Part shown: positions 43,812 to 52,303 of the stretch, in pieces
Numbering within the stretch: the first letter of the stretch is position 1
Layout of the letters: every line of letters begins with the position of its first letter
Assembly (NCBI RefSeq): GCF_021654795.1
Contig: NZ_AP025344.1
Span: 1,254,501-1,318,500, forward strand
Direction: 5' to 3'
Origin: Paenibacillus dendritiformis
GTDB taxonomy: Bacteria; Bacillota; Bacilli; Paenibacillales; Paenibacillaceae
Length of the DNA: 64,000 nucleotides
The notes under the pieces: model-generated
Databases searched by the model: none
What the model saw: only the letters and a program-made list of their open reading frames with translations
What the model was told of the DNA's origin: nothing
Made by a program: the position numbers and the translations under genes

Positions 43812-43858
43812 AGGCTGCGTAAGCGGAAGACGACCGCTTGCGCAGCCTTTTGTCTTCA
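43812..43858 (+). terminator. Ureide operon terminator
   Basis: GGCTGCGtaAGCGG-aagacga-CCGCTtgCGCAGCC followed by TTTTGTCTT. The gap 43790-44103 has no gene beyond this hairpin and the leader described for the next operon. Confidence 0.88.
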
Positions 43859-44103
43859 ATACAAGCCTTGCATCACCGTTCGTCCTTCTGAATATAGTGA
43901 AAGTGGCAGCACAAAGTTTGTCCTTACGAGTTTTTTACAATTCGATTATCGTCCGTTAACAATCCGGCCGTACATTGAATAAGTGCGGCAAAAAAGGGGG
44001 GAGACATCCCGCGCATGCATGCAAAATCCGGCCAGCCGGCCGGAAAAGAACGCAAGAACAGTCCGGGGGACTGCATGAAAAGGAGCTTGATGACGAAATG
44101 GAT

Positions 44104-45423
44104 ATGAAATCATGGCTGCGGCCGCTTATGGCCGGCGTGCTAGCTATCAGCCTGACAGCGTGCTCCAGCGGAGAAGGAGCAGGAACCGCGGCGGAGGTGA
44201 AGGCGCCGCCTGCCGGCTTAAAAGAAGATACGACACTGGTAACCATTCAATACTGGCACGCTCATGCGGAAGCCCAGCTCGAAGGCTTGAACGCGCAGAT
44301 CGCGGCGTTCCAGAAGAAATATCCGCATATTACGGTCGAACCCGTATATCAGGGAGGATATGGGGATCTACATAAAAAACTGCAGGCGGCGGTCGCGGCC
44401 AATGACGTTCCCGACGTGACCAACGTGGAGGTCGCTTCGCTGCCGAACTTCGCCGAAGGCGGCGTGTTCGCCGATCTGACGCCTTGGATCGAGCGGGACA
44501 AGGTCGATCTGGACGATTTCGCCTCCGGGATGCTGAAGGCGTATGCTTACCAAGGGAAGCAGTACGGCTTCCCGCTGATTGTCAGCACGAGCGTATTCAT
44601 CTATAACAAGACGCTGCTCGATGAACTGGGCGTAGAGCCGCCGCAGACATGGGGCGAGATCGACGCCTTCAATGCGAAGGCCGCCAAGCGGGACAACGGC
44701 AAGACAACCCGCTATGCCTTCTCGGTCCCGGGCTGGGATACCTGGTATTATGATCCGTGGCTCATCAATGGCGGCGGCCATATCCTGTCCGAAGACGGAA
44801 GCGAAGCCGCGGTGCAGACGCCGGAATCGCTCCGGTATGCGGAGAATTTCCACCGCTGGCTGAAGGAAGGCGTCGTCCACATGGGCTACGGCAAAGGCGC
44901 GTCCGACAATATGCGCCAGATGTTCCTCGGAGGCGAGATCGCCATGGTGCAGCATACGTCGGCCATGCTGAAGATGTACCGCGAGAATGCCAGCTTCGAG
45001 GTCGGCGTGTCCTTCCTGCCGGGAGATCAGGTGCGCACCTCGAATATCGGAGGCGCCGGCATCGTCATGATGGACGGGATCAAGGATGACAAGAAGCGGG
45101 AAGCCGCCTGGAAATTCATTGAGTTCATGACCTCGGCCGAACAGAATATTGCTTGGGCGGAATCGGTCGGATATTTGCCGACGCGGAAATCAGCTATCGC
45201 CTCGGAGGAAGGACAAGCTTACTTTTCCCGATGGCCGCAGTACAAGGCGGTGTTCGATCATTTCGATAACGTGACTCCGCGCCTGCAGCATCCGGCTTAT
45301 CCGGAATTCAGCGAGGTGTACAAAGAAGTGATTGGCGAAATGATTTTGAACGGAGCGGATCCGGCGCCGTTGATGAAGGAAGCCGCGGCCAAAATCAATG
45401 ATATCTTGGGGGAGCATGAGTGA
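44104..45423 (+). CDS. Carbohydrate ABC transporter substrate-binding lipoprotein
   Basis: A 439-residue family 1 extracellular solute-binding protein. Signal peptide MKSWLRPLMAGVLAISLTAC with lipobox LTAC; mature start near VTIQYWHAHAEAQLEGLN, then NKTLLDELGVEPPQTWGEI and GEIAMVQHTSAMLKMY, typical of sugar or glycerol-phosphate receptors. The start could be ATG 44098 or 44104. The ribosome site AAAAGGAG actually points to ATG 44090, which opens a five-codon frame ending TGA over ATG 44104 (ATGA), so translation may be coupled through that minicistron. First gene of a three-gene importer without an ATPase. Confidence 0.9.
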   Translation: MKSWLRPLMAGVLAISLTACSSGEGAGTAAEVKAPPAGLKEDTTLVTIQYWHAHAEAQLEGLNAQIAAFQKKYPHITVEPVYQGGYGDLHKKLQAAVAANDVPDVTNVEVASLPNFAEGGVFADLTPWIERDKVDLDDFASGMLKAYAYQGKQYGFPLIVSTSVFIYNKTLLDELGVEPPQTWGEIDAFNAKAAKRDNGKTTRYAFSVPGWDTWYYDPWLINGGGHILSEDGSEAAVQTPESLRYAENFHRWLKEGVVHMGYGKGASDNMRQMFLGGEIAMVQHTSAMLKMYRENASFEVGVSFLPGDQVRTSNIGGAGIVMMDGIKDDKKREAAWKFIEFMTSAEQNIAWAESVGYLPTRKSAIASEEGQAYFSRWPQYKAVFDHFDNVTPRLQHPAYPEFSEVYKEVIGEMILNGADPAPLMKEAAAKINDILGEHE

Positions 45424-46391
45424 TGGGCATGCGGGATGATAGGTTAGCCCGTTCGCTTGCCGCGGGGCAGGAGGCGGCGCAGGCCGCCCCGTCTCGCTTG
45501 CGGCGGAGCCGAAGACAACGGCGGGAGAGCTGGAAGGACCTGTCCTTTGCGATGCCGGCGCTCGGATTTCTGGCGGTCTTCTTGTATTACCCTCTGCTGA
45601 ATTCCATCTATATCAGCATGACGAACTGGAACATGACGCGTCCGGCCAAGAAATTCGTGGGCGCCAACAATTATGCATGGCTGTTGAACAATGAAGACTT
45701 CTATCATTCGCTCAAGGTCACGTTGCTTTATACGGTGATGGACGTCGCCGGCACGCTTGGCATCGGGCTATTGCTCGCCCTGCTCTTCAACGTCGCGTCT
45801 TCGCGCCTGTTCGGCTTCATGCGGGGGATTGTGTTTATGCCGCATTATATTTCAATGGTTGTCGCGGCGATGGTCTTCACATGGATTTACAACGGGCAGT
45901 ATGGCATGCTGAACAGCCTCTTGAATGCGTTCGGCTTCGATTCGGTCGGGTGGCTGGTCGATCCGTCCACGGCGCTGCCGGCGCTGGTCGCCGTCTCCGT
46001 CTGGAAAGGAGTCGGCTTCGCCATGATTCTGTTCATCGCGGGGATACGCGGCATCCCGATGGAGTACTATGAGGCGGCCGCCATTGATGGCGCGGACCGG
46101 GTGCGGCAGTTCTGGCATATTACGCTGCCGCTGCTGTCTCCGATGACGCTGTTCCTGCTCATTACAACGTTCATTTCGTCGATGCAGGTCTTCCAATCCA
46201 TCGATATTATGACGAACGGAGGGCCGTTGAAGGCGACCAATGCGCTCGTCTATTGGATTTATACGATGGCGTTCGTCGACTTCAAGACGGGACGGGCGAT
46301 GGCGCTCGTCATGGTGATGTTCGTCATTATTTTGGCGCTCGCCCTGCTGCAATGGTGGGCGAGCCGGAAGAAGGTGCACTATGAGGGATAA
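45423..46391 (+). CDS. Sugar ABC transporter permease 1 (MalF/UgpA-like)
   Basis: A 322-residue permease with six hydrophobic segments after a basic, Arg-rich N-terminal tail of about 40 residues. The EAA loop EYYEAAAIDGADRVRQFWHI is the ATPase contact. FAMPALGFLAVFLYYPLLNS opens TM1. ATG 45423 overlaps the receptor stop (TGATG) and has GGGGGAG upstream. Pairs with the next permease. Confidence 0.93.
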   Translation: MGMRDDRLARSLAAGQEAAQAAPSRLRRSRRQRRESWKDLSFAMPALGFLAVFLYYPLLNSIYISMTNWNMTRPAKKFVGANNYAWLLNNEDFYHSLKVTLLYTVMDVAGTLGIGLLLALLFNVASSRLFGFMRGIVFMPHYISMVVAAMVFTWIYNGQYGMLNSLLNAFGFDSVGWLVDPSTALPALVAVSVWKGVGFAMILFIAGIRGIPMEYYEAAAIDGADRVRQFWHITLPLLSPMTLFLLITTFISSMQVFQSIDIMTNGGPLKATNALVYWIYTMAFVDFKTGRAMALVMVMFVIILALALLQWWASRKKVHYEG

Positions 46392-47238
46392 CCGCATGGC
46401 GGGCCAACGGAACAGGAAGATGGTGCACGCTAGCCGCCTCGCGTTGGCGGTCATCGTCACCGCTCTGCTGTTCTTCCCGGTCTATTGGCTTATCGTCAGC
46501 TCGCTGAAGACGCAGCAGGAGATGAGGCTGGCGGTGCCGACCTTCTGGCCGCACACCTTCTCCTGGAGCAACTATGCCGAGGCGTTCCGGATCATTCCTT
46601 ATGCACGCTTCTTCGGCAATACGCTTCTCATGTCCGCAGGCATCGTCGTGCTCCAGCTGAATGTGGCTCTGCTGGCCGCGTATGCGTTCGCCAAGGGCAG
46701 CTTCCGCGGCAAGGAAGCGTTATTCTTCCTGGTGCTGGCGGCCATGATCGTGCCGGATCAGGTGACGTTCGTGCCCGTCTATGTCATGATGTCGAAGCTG
46801 AACTGGCTGGATACGTTCTGGGCGTTGATTGTTCCGCACGGGGCGTCCGCTTACGGCATTTTCCTGCTCCGGCAAGCATTCAAATCGGTCAACAACGATG
46901 TGTTGGAAGCGGCGCGGGTCGATGGAGGGGGGCGGCTGACGCTGCTGTACCGGATCCTGCTGCCGATGACGATGCCTACCGTCGTGACCCTGGCGGTGCT
47001 GCAATTCATTAGCGCCTGGAATTCTTATTTCTGGCCGCTTATCATGACCAATTCGAACGATATGCGCGTGCTTACCGTCGGCATCAGCATGCTGCGCGAT
47101 TCGATTGCCGGCGATGAAGCGATGTACTTCCATATCATTATGGCCGCCAGCGTCATGGCGATTGTGCCGATTATCATTCTGTTCACGTTCATGCAGAAGC
47201 ATATCGTCTCCGCGATGGCCAACTCGACCTTCAAATAG
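46381..47238 (+). CDS. Sugar ABC transporter permease 2 (MalG/UgpE-like)
   Basis: A 285-residue permease with six hydrophobic segments and the EAA loop LEAARVDGGGRLTLLYRILL. The start of TM1 and LKTQQEMRLAVPTFWP fit the second-permease group. It overlaps the first permease gene by 11 bases. No ATPase gene follows, so the importer probably borrows a shared ATPase of the MsmX type, as many Bacillales sugar importers do. The operon has no linked regulator or glycosidase, so the sugar is unknown. Confidence 0.93.
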   Translation: MRDNRMAGQRNRKMVHASRLALAVIVTALLFFPVYWLIVSSLKTQQEMRLAVPTFWPHTFSWSNYAEAFRIIPYARFFGNTLLMSAGIVVLQLNVALLAAYAFAKGSFRGKEALFFLVLAAMIVPDQVTFVPVYVMMSKLNWLDTFWALIVPHGASAYGIFLLRQAFKSVNNDVLEAARVDGGGRLTLLYRILLPMTMPTVVTLAVLQFISAWNSYFWPLIMTNSNDMRVLTVGISMLRDSIAGDEAMYFHIIMAASVMAIVPIIILFTFMQKHIVSAMANSTFK

Positions 47239-47261
47239 CGGATGGCTGCGGCCATCGGCAC

Positions 47262-47305
47262 AAAAAAAGGGATGCCGCCGGCCTCTTCAGGCCGGTGGCA
47301 TCCCT
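47262..47305. terminator. Bidirectional terminator between the sugar importer and the NifU-like gene
   Basis: AAAAAAA-GGGATGCCgCCGGCCT-cttc-AGGCCGGtGGCATCCC-TTG. A nearly perfect 16-base stem. The A run gives a T run on the minus strand, so it is strongest for the minus-strand NifU-like gene. Confidence 0.93.
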
Positions 47306-47325
47306 TGTCCATGCAGGGAGGGCAA

Positions 47326-47571
47326 TTAGAATACTTGAACGACTTCCGTAATGCCTTCCACTTCTTCTACCAATGCGCGTTCAATCCCCGCTTTGAGGGT
47401 AATTGTGGAGCTTGGGCAGCTGCCGCATGCGCCCATCAGGCGCAATTTGACGATACCGTCCTCGACATCGACCAATTCGACATCCCCGCCGTCACGCTGC
47501 AGGAACGGACGCAGTTTATCGAGCACTTCCAGCACTTCGTCGTACATGCTGTTCTGTGTTTGTTCACTCAT
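47326..47571 (-). CDS. NifU C-terminal-domain Fe-S protein (YutI/NfuA type)
   Basis: An 81-residue Nfu domain that carries or delivers Fe-S clusters. The cluster site is GACGSCPSS with Cys49 and Cys52. [19 protein letters not shown] is the usual family opening. An upstream ATG at 47595 exists, but AAAGGAG ten bases before ATG 47571 supports the shorter protein. Divergent from yuzB, a gene order shared with B. subtilis. Confidence 0.92.
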   Translation of the reverse strand: MSEQTQNSMYDEVLEVLDKLRPFLQRDGGDVELVDVEDGIVKLRLMGACGSCPSSTITLKAGIERALVEEVEGITEVVQVF

Positions 47572-47661
47572 CTTTCGCCAACTCCTTTCATCCATGCTTC
47601 TTTTATTATAGTATAAAGCTATTCGAAATCAAAGGCGCTACATGAAAGCGGGGGAACATCC

Positions 47662-47916
47662 ATGCGTCCGATCATAGAAATATGCGTGAATAACATGCAT
47701 CAGGGAATGGAACAGTTAATGAAGCGGCTCGCCGATCTTCCGGATGTCGATGTGATCGAATACGGCTGCCTCGGCAATTGCGGAGAATGCTTCCTGTTCC
47801 CATATGCGTATGTGAACGGAGAGATTGTGGCTGCGGAGACCGCGGAGCGGTTATATCATGTAATAATGGAGAAAGTTAAGGAAATAGAAGCATGGGAGCA
47901 GCCGGACGCCGATTGA
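47662..47916 (+). CDS. yuzB: YuzB-like DUF1450 protein
   Basis: An 84-residue Cys-containing protein. IEICVNN near the start and YGCLGNCGECFLFPYAYVNG in the middle are the family marks; the cluster of three Cys in CLGNCGEC may bind metal. Function unknown, although it stays next to NifU-like and YutJ genes in many Bacillales, which hints at an Fe-S or respiratory role. The terminator stem starts inside its last codons. Confidence 0.88.
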   Translation: MRPIIEICVNNMHQGMEQLMKRLADLPDVDVIEYGCLGNCGECFLFPYAYVNGEIVAAETAERLYHVIMEKVKEIEAWEQPDAD

Positions 47917-47937
47917 CGCCGCTGCTCCCATTTTTTT
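47892..47937 (+). terminator. Terminator overlapping the yuzB 3' end
   Basis: ATGGGAGCAGC at 47892-47902 pairs with GCTGCTCCCAT at 47921-47931, followed by seven T. The left arm is coding sequence for the end of YuzB. Confidence 0.9.
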
Positions 47938-47946
47938 GTGTTGCGG

Positions 47947-49020
47947 TTATCCGAAATGCTGCTTGGACATCCATAGCACGCCGCTCTTGATGACGCGCGG
48001 AACGTATCCGACCATCGTGCGCTTGCCGAGCAAGCCGAAGCCTGCTTTCTTGCCGAGGGAGCCGAGCACGCCCTTGAGCTTGATCTTGCCCAGATGCGGC
48101 GTCTCGTTCTTCCAGATCGCCTTGATGACATCGGCAATCTGCTCTCCCTGGGCTCCGGCCGCTTGCGCGCTCGGGGAGAACGGCAAGCTGGCGCAGTCGC
48201 CGACCACGAATACGTTCGGATAATCCGGAATCTGATGGTGCGCATTCAGCAGCACGCGCCCTTGCGGATCTTTGGGCACCTGAAGCGCCTGGACGACCTC
48301 CACCGGCTGTATGCCGGCGGTCCAGACCGTAGCGTGAGACAATATCTCCTCTTCCTTGTCTTCCGTGCGGTTATAAATGACGCCCTTGTCCAGCCGGCTG
48401 ACGTGCACATGCGAGCGGAGCTCCACATCATGCTCGCGGAACCAATCGGATACGTACCGGGACAGCTTCTCCGGGAAGGCGGACAGCACCCGGCCGCCCC
48501 GATCCAGGATCCGGATGTTCAGATCGGGACGGCTCTCCCGCAATTCCGCCGCGGTCTCGACCCCGCTTAGTCCGCCTCCGACGATGCTGACCTGCCCGTA
48601 CGGCTTGACGTCGTTCAAGCGCTGATAGGTCTGCCTCGTGCTGGAGAGCGATTGAATGCTGCAGCCGAACTGTTCCGCGCCGGGAATGCCATGGAATTTG
48701 TCCGTGCAGCCCAGGCCAATCACCAAATAATCGTATGCCATGGCGTCATCATGCTCGAAATGAATCAGCCGGTTGTCCAAATCGATGGCCTGGACATTGG
48801 CGTAATGAAGCTGAACGCGCGGATCGGTCGGAAAGGACACGCGAATATCGATATCCGGAACCGTCCCGGCCGCCAGCGCGTAGTACTCGGTCTTCAATCC
48901 CTGGTATGGCATGCGGTCAATCAATACAAGCTGTACATCGGAGGGCAGATCGCCCTCCAACAACCGTTGAATAATGGCCAATCCTCCGTAACCGCCACCT
49001 AATATGACGTATCGTTTCAT
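47947..49020 (-). CDS. yutJ: NADH dehydrogenase-like flavoprotein (YutJ type)
   Basis: A 357-residue FAD/NAD pyridine nucleotide-disulfide family protein of the NDH-2 group. FAD-binding GGGYGG lies at residues 8-13 of the N-terminus, the second dinucleotide loop is SIVGGGLSGVETAAEL, and the FAD-contact motif is NVFVVGDCASL. The C-terminus is shorter than in full NDH-2. Function of YutJ is not well established. Convergent with yuzB; ATG 49020. Confidence 0.88.
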   Translation of the reverse strand: MKRYVILGGGYGGLAIIQRLLEGDLPSDVQLVLIDRMPYQGLKTEYYALAAGTVPDIDIRVSFPTDPRVQLHYANVQAIDLDNRLIHFEHDDAMAYDYLVIGLGCTDKFHGIPGAEQFGCSIQSLSSTRQTYQRLNDVKPYGQVSIVGGGLSGVETAAELRESRPDLNIRILDRGGRVLSAFPEKLSRYVSDWFREHDVELRSHVHVSRLDKGVIYNRTEDKEEEILSHATVWTAGIQPVEVVQALQVPKDPQGRVLLNAHHQIPDYPNVFVVGDCASLPFSPSAQAAGAQGEQIADVIKAIWKNETPHLGKIKLKGVLGSLGKKAGFGLLGKRTMVGYVPRVIKSGVLWMSKQHFG

Positions 49021-49198
49021 CCGTTCGACTTCCCCCTATGATGCCGGAATAATAGATAAAGTGCCGTCATCGACAGCGCCTACGTCGTATGGCTCCTCTC
49101 CTGAAAAACGGGTTGCTCGCGCAATGATGCCTGTTCTATTTTATCTATTTGTCTCTGTTCCTATCTCCCAAATTCATAGCTTGGCCTGCGATTCCAGG

Positions 49199-50305
49199 CT
49201 ATTCGTAAACCTTCACTTCATTGTAGAAGGTATCTCGCTCCACCGGAATGCGGCCAGCGCCCTTCACGAGCCAGATCAGCTCGTCGCGCGTCAGTCCTTC
49301 CGGCGTCAGCGCGCCTGCGGCATGGCTGATCCGCTCCTTGACGAGCGTGCCGTGCACATCGGAGGCGCCGAAGGTCAGCGCGACCTGGGTGAGCTGCGTG
49401 CCGATATTGATGAAGTATGCCTTGATATGCTGAACATTATCGAGCATGAGACGGCTAATCGCAATCGTCTTCAAGTCCTCGTACGCGGAGTTGCGCCGCT
49501 TGATGCTCGCTTTCGGACTCTTCGGCTGCATCGAGAGCGGGATGAATACCTGGAATCCATTCGTCTCGTCCTGCAATTCGCGAATCTTCATCATGTGGCG
49601 CACCCGATCTTCATGCGATTCGATCGCCCCGTAGAGCATCGTGGTGTGTGTCTTCATGCCCAGCTGATGCGCAGTGCGGTGCACCTCCAGATACCGCTCG
49701 ACACCGGCCTTTTCCACGCGCATTTTCTTGCGGTATTCATCCGACAGAATCTCCGCGCCGCCCCCCGTCAGCGACTCCAGACCGGCATCCATCAGCTGGC
49801 GCAGCACTTCTTCGATGCTCAAGCCGCTGATGCGGGTGAAGAAGTCGATTTCGGCAGCCGTATACGCTTTAAGCGTCACTTGCGGATATTTCTCCTTCAG
49901 CACGCGCAAGGAATCGACATAGTATTGGAACGGCACATGCGGGTTATGGCCGCCGACGATATGGAACTCCCTTACGCCCGGATGGATGTGCTGGTCGACG
50001 TAATCGATCATTTCCTGACCCGACAGCGTATACGCGCCTTCTTCTCCCTGATCCTTGCGGAAGTTGCAGAAGGCGCAGTGCGCTTCGCAGACGTTGGTAA
50101 AGTAGAGAGACATGTTCTCGATGAAGTAGACTTTCTTCCCGTTCTTGCGCAAATTGGCGAGATTCGCTAATTGACCCAAGGTCAACAAGTCGTCCGTCTC
50201 ATACAAATATACACCGTCTTCCAGCGTCAAGCGTTCCCCACGCTCGACCTTGTCCACTATTTCGGCCATGCGGGTATCCGCATGACGGGCGATGACCGTT
50301 GTCAT
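49199..50305 (-). CDS. mqnE: Aminofutalosine synthase MqnE (radical SAM)
   Basis: A 368-residue radical SAM enzyme. The 4Fe-4S site is NVCEAHCAFC with Cys73, Cys77 and Cys80, followed by EFHIVGGHNPHVPF and the MqnE/MqnC-type QPKSPKASIKRRNSAYEDLK. It joins 3-(1-carboxyvinyloxy)benzoate to SAM in the futalosine route to menaquinone. Cofactor-F420 enzyme CofH is a relative, but the neighbourhood and the UbiD-like gene favour MqnE. AAGGAGG before ATG 50305. The mRNA seems to have a leader of about 270 bases with an internal terminator. Confidence 0.9.
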   Translation of the reverse strand: MTTVIARHADTRMAEIVDKVERGERLTLEDGVYLYETDDLLTLGQLANLANLRKNGKKVYFIENMSLYFTNVCEAHCAFCNFRKDQGEEGAYTLSGQEMIDYVDQHIHPGVREFHIVGGHNPHVPFQYYVDSLRVLKEKYPQVTLKAYTAAEIDFFTRISGLSIEEVLRQLMDAGLESLTGGGAEILSDEYRKKMRVEKAGVERYLEVHRTAHQLGMKTHTTMLYGAIESHEDRVRHMMKIRELQDETNGFQVFIPLSMQPKSPKASIKRRNSAYEDLKTIAISRLMLDNVQHIKAYFINIGTQLTQVALTFGASDVHGTLVKERISHAAGALTPEGLTRDELIWLVKGAGRIPVERDTFYNEVKVYE

Positions 50306-50502
50306 GCACAGGCCTCCTTCTCATTCATCTGCTCTTGGCCGTTACTGGCATCCGGTGGGGGCCTCGCATTCGGCGCTTGCGCAAATGCGGGAGCGCGCAG
50401 CGGATCCGATAGGCCGGTTACCGCCAAGCGCGCGGCTAGAGCCGCCTTGCCCGGCAGAGCAGTCGTGCGCCGGCCGGAGGGCCGGCGCGTTCCATTTCCG
50501 AA

Positions 50503-50548
50503 CAAAATAAAAACTCCTCGGCGAAATGTAAATTCCGTCGGAGGATTC
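50503..50548 (-). terminator. Terminator/attenuator inside the mqnE leader
   Basis: On the minus strand CTCCgaCGG-N11-CCGaGGAG is followed by TTTTTATTTT, about 30 bases after the mqnE promoter. A second hairpin, GCGCCGGCC-ctcc-GGCCGGCGC (50467-50489), follows it. The gap 50306-50702 holds only these elements and two divergent promoters. Confidence 0.55.
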
Positions 50549-50582
50549 AGTGAAACATATCACAGCTTCCGTAGTCACCTTC

Positions 50583-50611
50583 ATTATACTCTTGCCTTCC
50601 AGAAGGGGCAA
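50583..50611 (-). promoter_or_regulatory. SigA promoter of mqnE
   Basis: On the minus strand TTGCCC (50611-50606) and TATAAT (50588-50583), 17 bases apart. It lies about 280 bases before the mqnE start codon. Confidence 0.7.
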
Positions 50612-50650
50612 TACATGATGCGGGATAGCGGGGAACGGGGAATCGTTCTC

Positions 50651-50679
50651 TTGTAACGGTGCGGCGGGATGGGTATACT
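50651..50679 (+). promoter_or_regulatory. SigA promoter of the SufA-like gene
   Basis: TTGTAA at 50651-50656 and TATACT at 50674-50679 with 17-base spacing; AAGGAGGG follows before ATG 50703. Confidence 0.75.
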
Positions 50680-50702
50680 TAATACTACAAGGAGGGATTA
50701 GA

Positions 50703-51062
50703 ATGATTACAATCAGCGATCAGGCGGTTGAGAAAATAGAGGAAATGATAGCCCAGGAGGAGAATCCGGCTTTGTTCCTGCGCATCGGCGTCCATGCCGG
50801 CGGCTGCAGCGGCTTCTCTTACGGCATGGGGCTGGACGATCAGGAGAGTGCCGATGACGTCCATATGACGTTCGGCCAGGTGAAGGTCGTCGTCGACAAA
50901 GAGAGCATCCCTTTCTTGAACGGACTCGTTATTGACTACAAGGAGTCGGGAATGTCCGGCGGCTTCACGATCGACAACCCGAATGCCATCGCCACCTGCG
51001 GCTGCGGCGCGAGCTTCCGTACCGCTCTGGCGGAAGGCAAGGCGCAGAAGTGCGACGATTAA
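50703..51062 (+). CDS. sufA: A-type Fe-S carrier (HesB/IscA/SufA family)
   Basis: A 119-residue A-type carrier that passes Fe-S clusters to target proteins. The three conserved cysteines are Cys35 (HAGGCSGFSYG) and Cys99/Cys101 (NAIATCGCGASF). AAGGAGGG before ATG 50703. It corresponds to B. subtilis YutM/SufA by position near NifU-like, YuzB and YutJ genes. The spacing GCSGF then CGCG is intact, so the protein should be functional. Confidence 0.93.
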   Translation: MITISDQAVEKIEEMIAQEENPALFLRIGVHAGGCSGFSYGMGLDDQESADDVHMTFGQVKVVVDKESIPFLNGLVIDYKESGMSGGFTIDNPNAIATCGCGASFRTALAEGKAQKCDD

Positions 51063-51267
51063 AGCACGCAGTTGTGCGGTTTTTGAGACGTTGATATCTT
51101 TTCGTCAGCATTTACGGGAGCCATGCGAAAGCATGTTCGGTACGGTTAGTAACATGCGAAAATTGCGTGTTATCAATCCCGATGATGAACAATAACAACA
51201 CTTAGGATTGTTAATTCCGGCCTCTTTAATGGGTAATGTTGAAAATACCATTAGGGAGGTTTTTATT

Positions 51268-51432
51268 TTGTCTTTGAAAAAGCGGAAAAAGCGAATTGTT
51301 ATCGATGAGGTGACATATCCCGAGCTTACGCTAGAACAAGCGTTGGATATGGTCGTCAGCGCAAAACGAGCCGAAGGGCTTCGCGACCGGACGTTGAGAG
51401 ATTACGCGAAGGATCATTCCGAAATGGCTTAA
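51268..51432 (+). pseudogene. N-terminal fragment of a tyrosine recombinase/integrase
   Basis: TTG 51268 has a perfect GGGAGG eight bases before it, and the frame reads MSLKKRKKRIVIDEVTYPEL, then LEQALDMVVSAKRAEGLRD. This resembles the start of a phage-type integrase with its SAM-like core-binding domain (RDRTLRDYAKD), but the frame stops after 54 residues and no catalytic domain follows. Interpreted as a truncated gene. It is fused out of frame to a HicB-like fragment. Confidence 0.5.
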
Positions 51433-51580
51433 CGACGCCGCGGAAGAGGCGAATGTGAATTTCTCGCGAATTCTCCAGGTGAAAAAGGCACCGCTGAATA
51501 ACACGGACTTGAGATTGAAGACAAACTCCCGCGAAATAGGGCAACCGCGGGCGTACTTTTCATTTTTATCCACAAATTAG
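51410..51580 (+). pseudogene. C-terminal fragment resembling HicB antitoxin
   Basis: In the frame one base off from the integrase fragment, the sequence reads IIPKWLNDAAEEANVNFSRI then LQ, which matches the C-terminal ribbon-helix-helix of HicB antitoxins (IPxWLNxxAxxxxxNFSxxLQ). It then runs on as non-homologous sequence to TAG 51578-51580. No HicB N-terminal domain and no HicA toxin are present, so this is a remnant created by deletion. Confidence 0.5.
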
Positions 51581-51950
51581 GAGATGGGCGGCCGGTTTCC
51601 ATGTCCCGCAACTCATCCGGATTCGGAGAGATCCGCATGAACCCCGCCAAAATTCGGTGTTACGGATGTAACGGGAGCCGTAGCGGAGCGGCCAGTTCGG
51701 CGTGAAGCACCTTCTCGATAAGGTCATGCGGATAGAAATGAAGCGGAATGAAGTCCGGCAAAGACGGTGCTGCAGAGAGCCAAAACCGCAGCGAGCCAAT
51801 GGCGTTGATCCGCCAGGGCACGCCGATGCGCAGCCGCTCCAAGACGCCGTTCAAGGTCTGACAGGCTCGGTTCGCGAATATATCTCTATATATTCATTCG
51901 TCGTTCCCGGGCAGAACGTCTGCAACTCCGGGTCATTCACTCCGCCTAAG
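51581..51950. other. Degraded segment with no intact gene
   Basis: Only broken frames occur here. On the minus strand a 64-codon frame at 51660-51854 begins NGVLERLRIGVPWR, which faintly recalls the N-terminus of IS5-type transposases, but the rest does not continue the match. Together with the integrase and HicB fragments it suggests a decayed mobile-element site downstream of sufA. Confidence 0.35.
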
Positions 51951-52119
51951 CTGCAGGATCACCCACCACTCTAGTTCCTTATTTCACGAAATGGCTGCAG
52001 TACCACCTTCCACTCTAGTTCCTTGGCTCCACAAGCTGCAGTACCACCTTCCACTCTAGTTCCTTGCTCCACAAAAGCTGCAACATTCTCGCCCCTCTGA
52101 TTATCTTGCTCTACCAATC
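51951..52119 (+). repeat. Degenerate 41-44-bp tandem repeat
   Basis: Four units begin at 51951, 51995, 52036 and 52078. The consensus starts CTGCAGTACCACCTTCCACT then CTAGTTCCTTGCTCCACAA. The two central units are almost identical. A sequence family different from the CCTGAC repeats. Beyond them, up to 52303, the sequence keeps short CTGCA/TGCAG words and ends in the perfect hairpin AAAATGCTGC-gcctgt-GCAGCATTTT. Confidence 0.75.
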
Positions 52120-52303
52120 CTGCAAGAATGCAGTATTTCTATGGACACGAGGTTGCGAAAAATAGGATTGCTGCAAAAATACAGCAATTCCTCTTGCGGC
52201 AAGGGGTAGAGTGCGTTCAAAGTGGCGAAATACTGCAGTTTTGCAGGATTTTCTCGGAATTTCGCCTCTTGAGACTAAAAATGCTGCGCCTGTGCAGCAT
52301 TTT

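Noticed and set aside
51121..51195. Short frame ending MRKLRVINPDDEQ after sufA
   Set aside because: Only 13 codons from the last ATG, no ribosome site; at most another remnant of the decayed segment.
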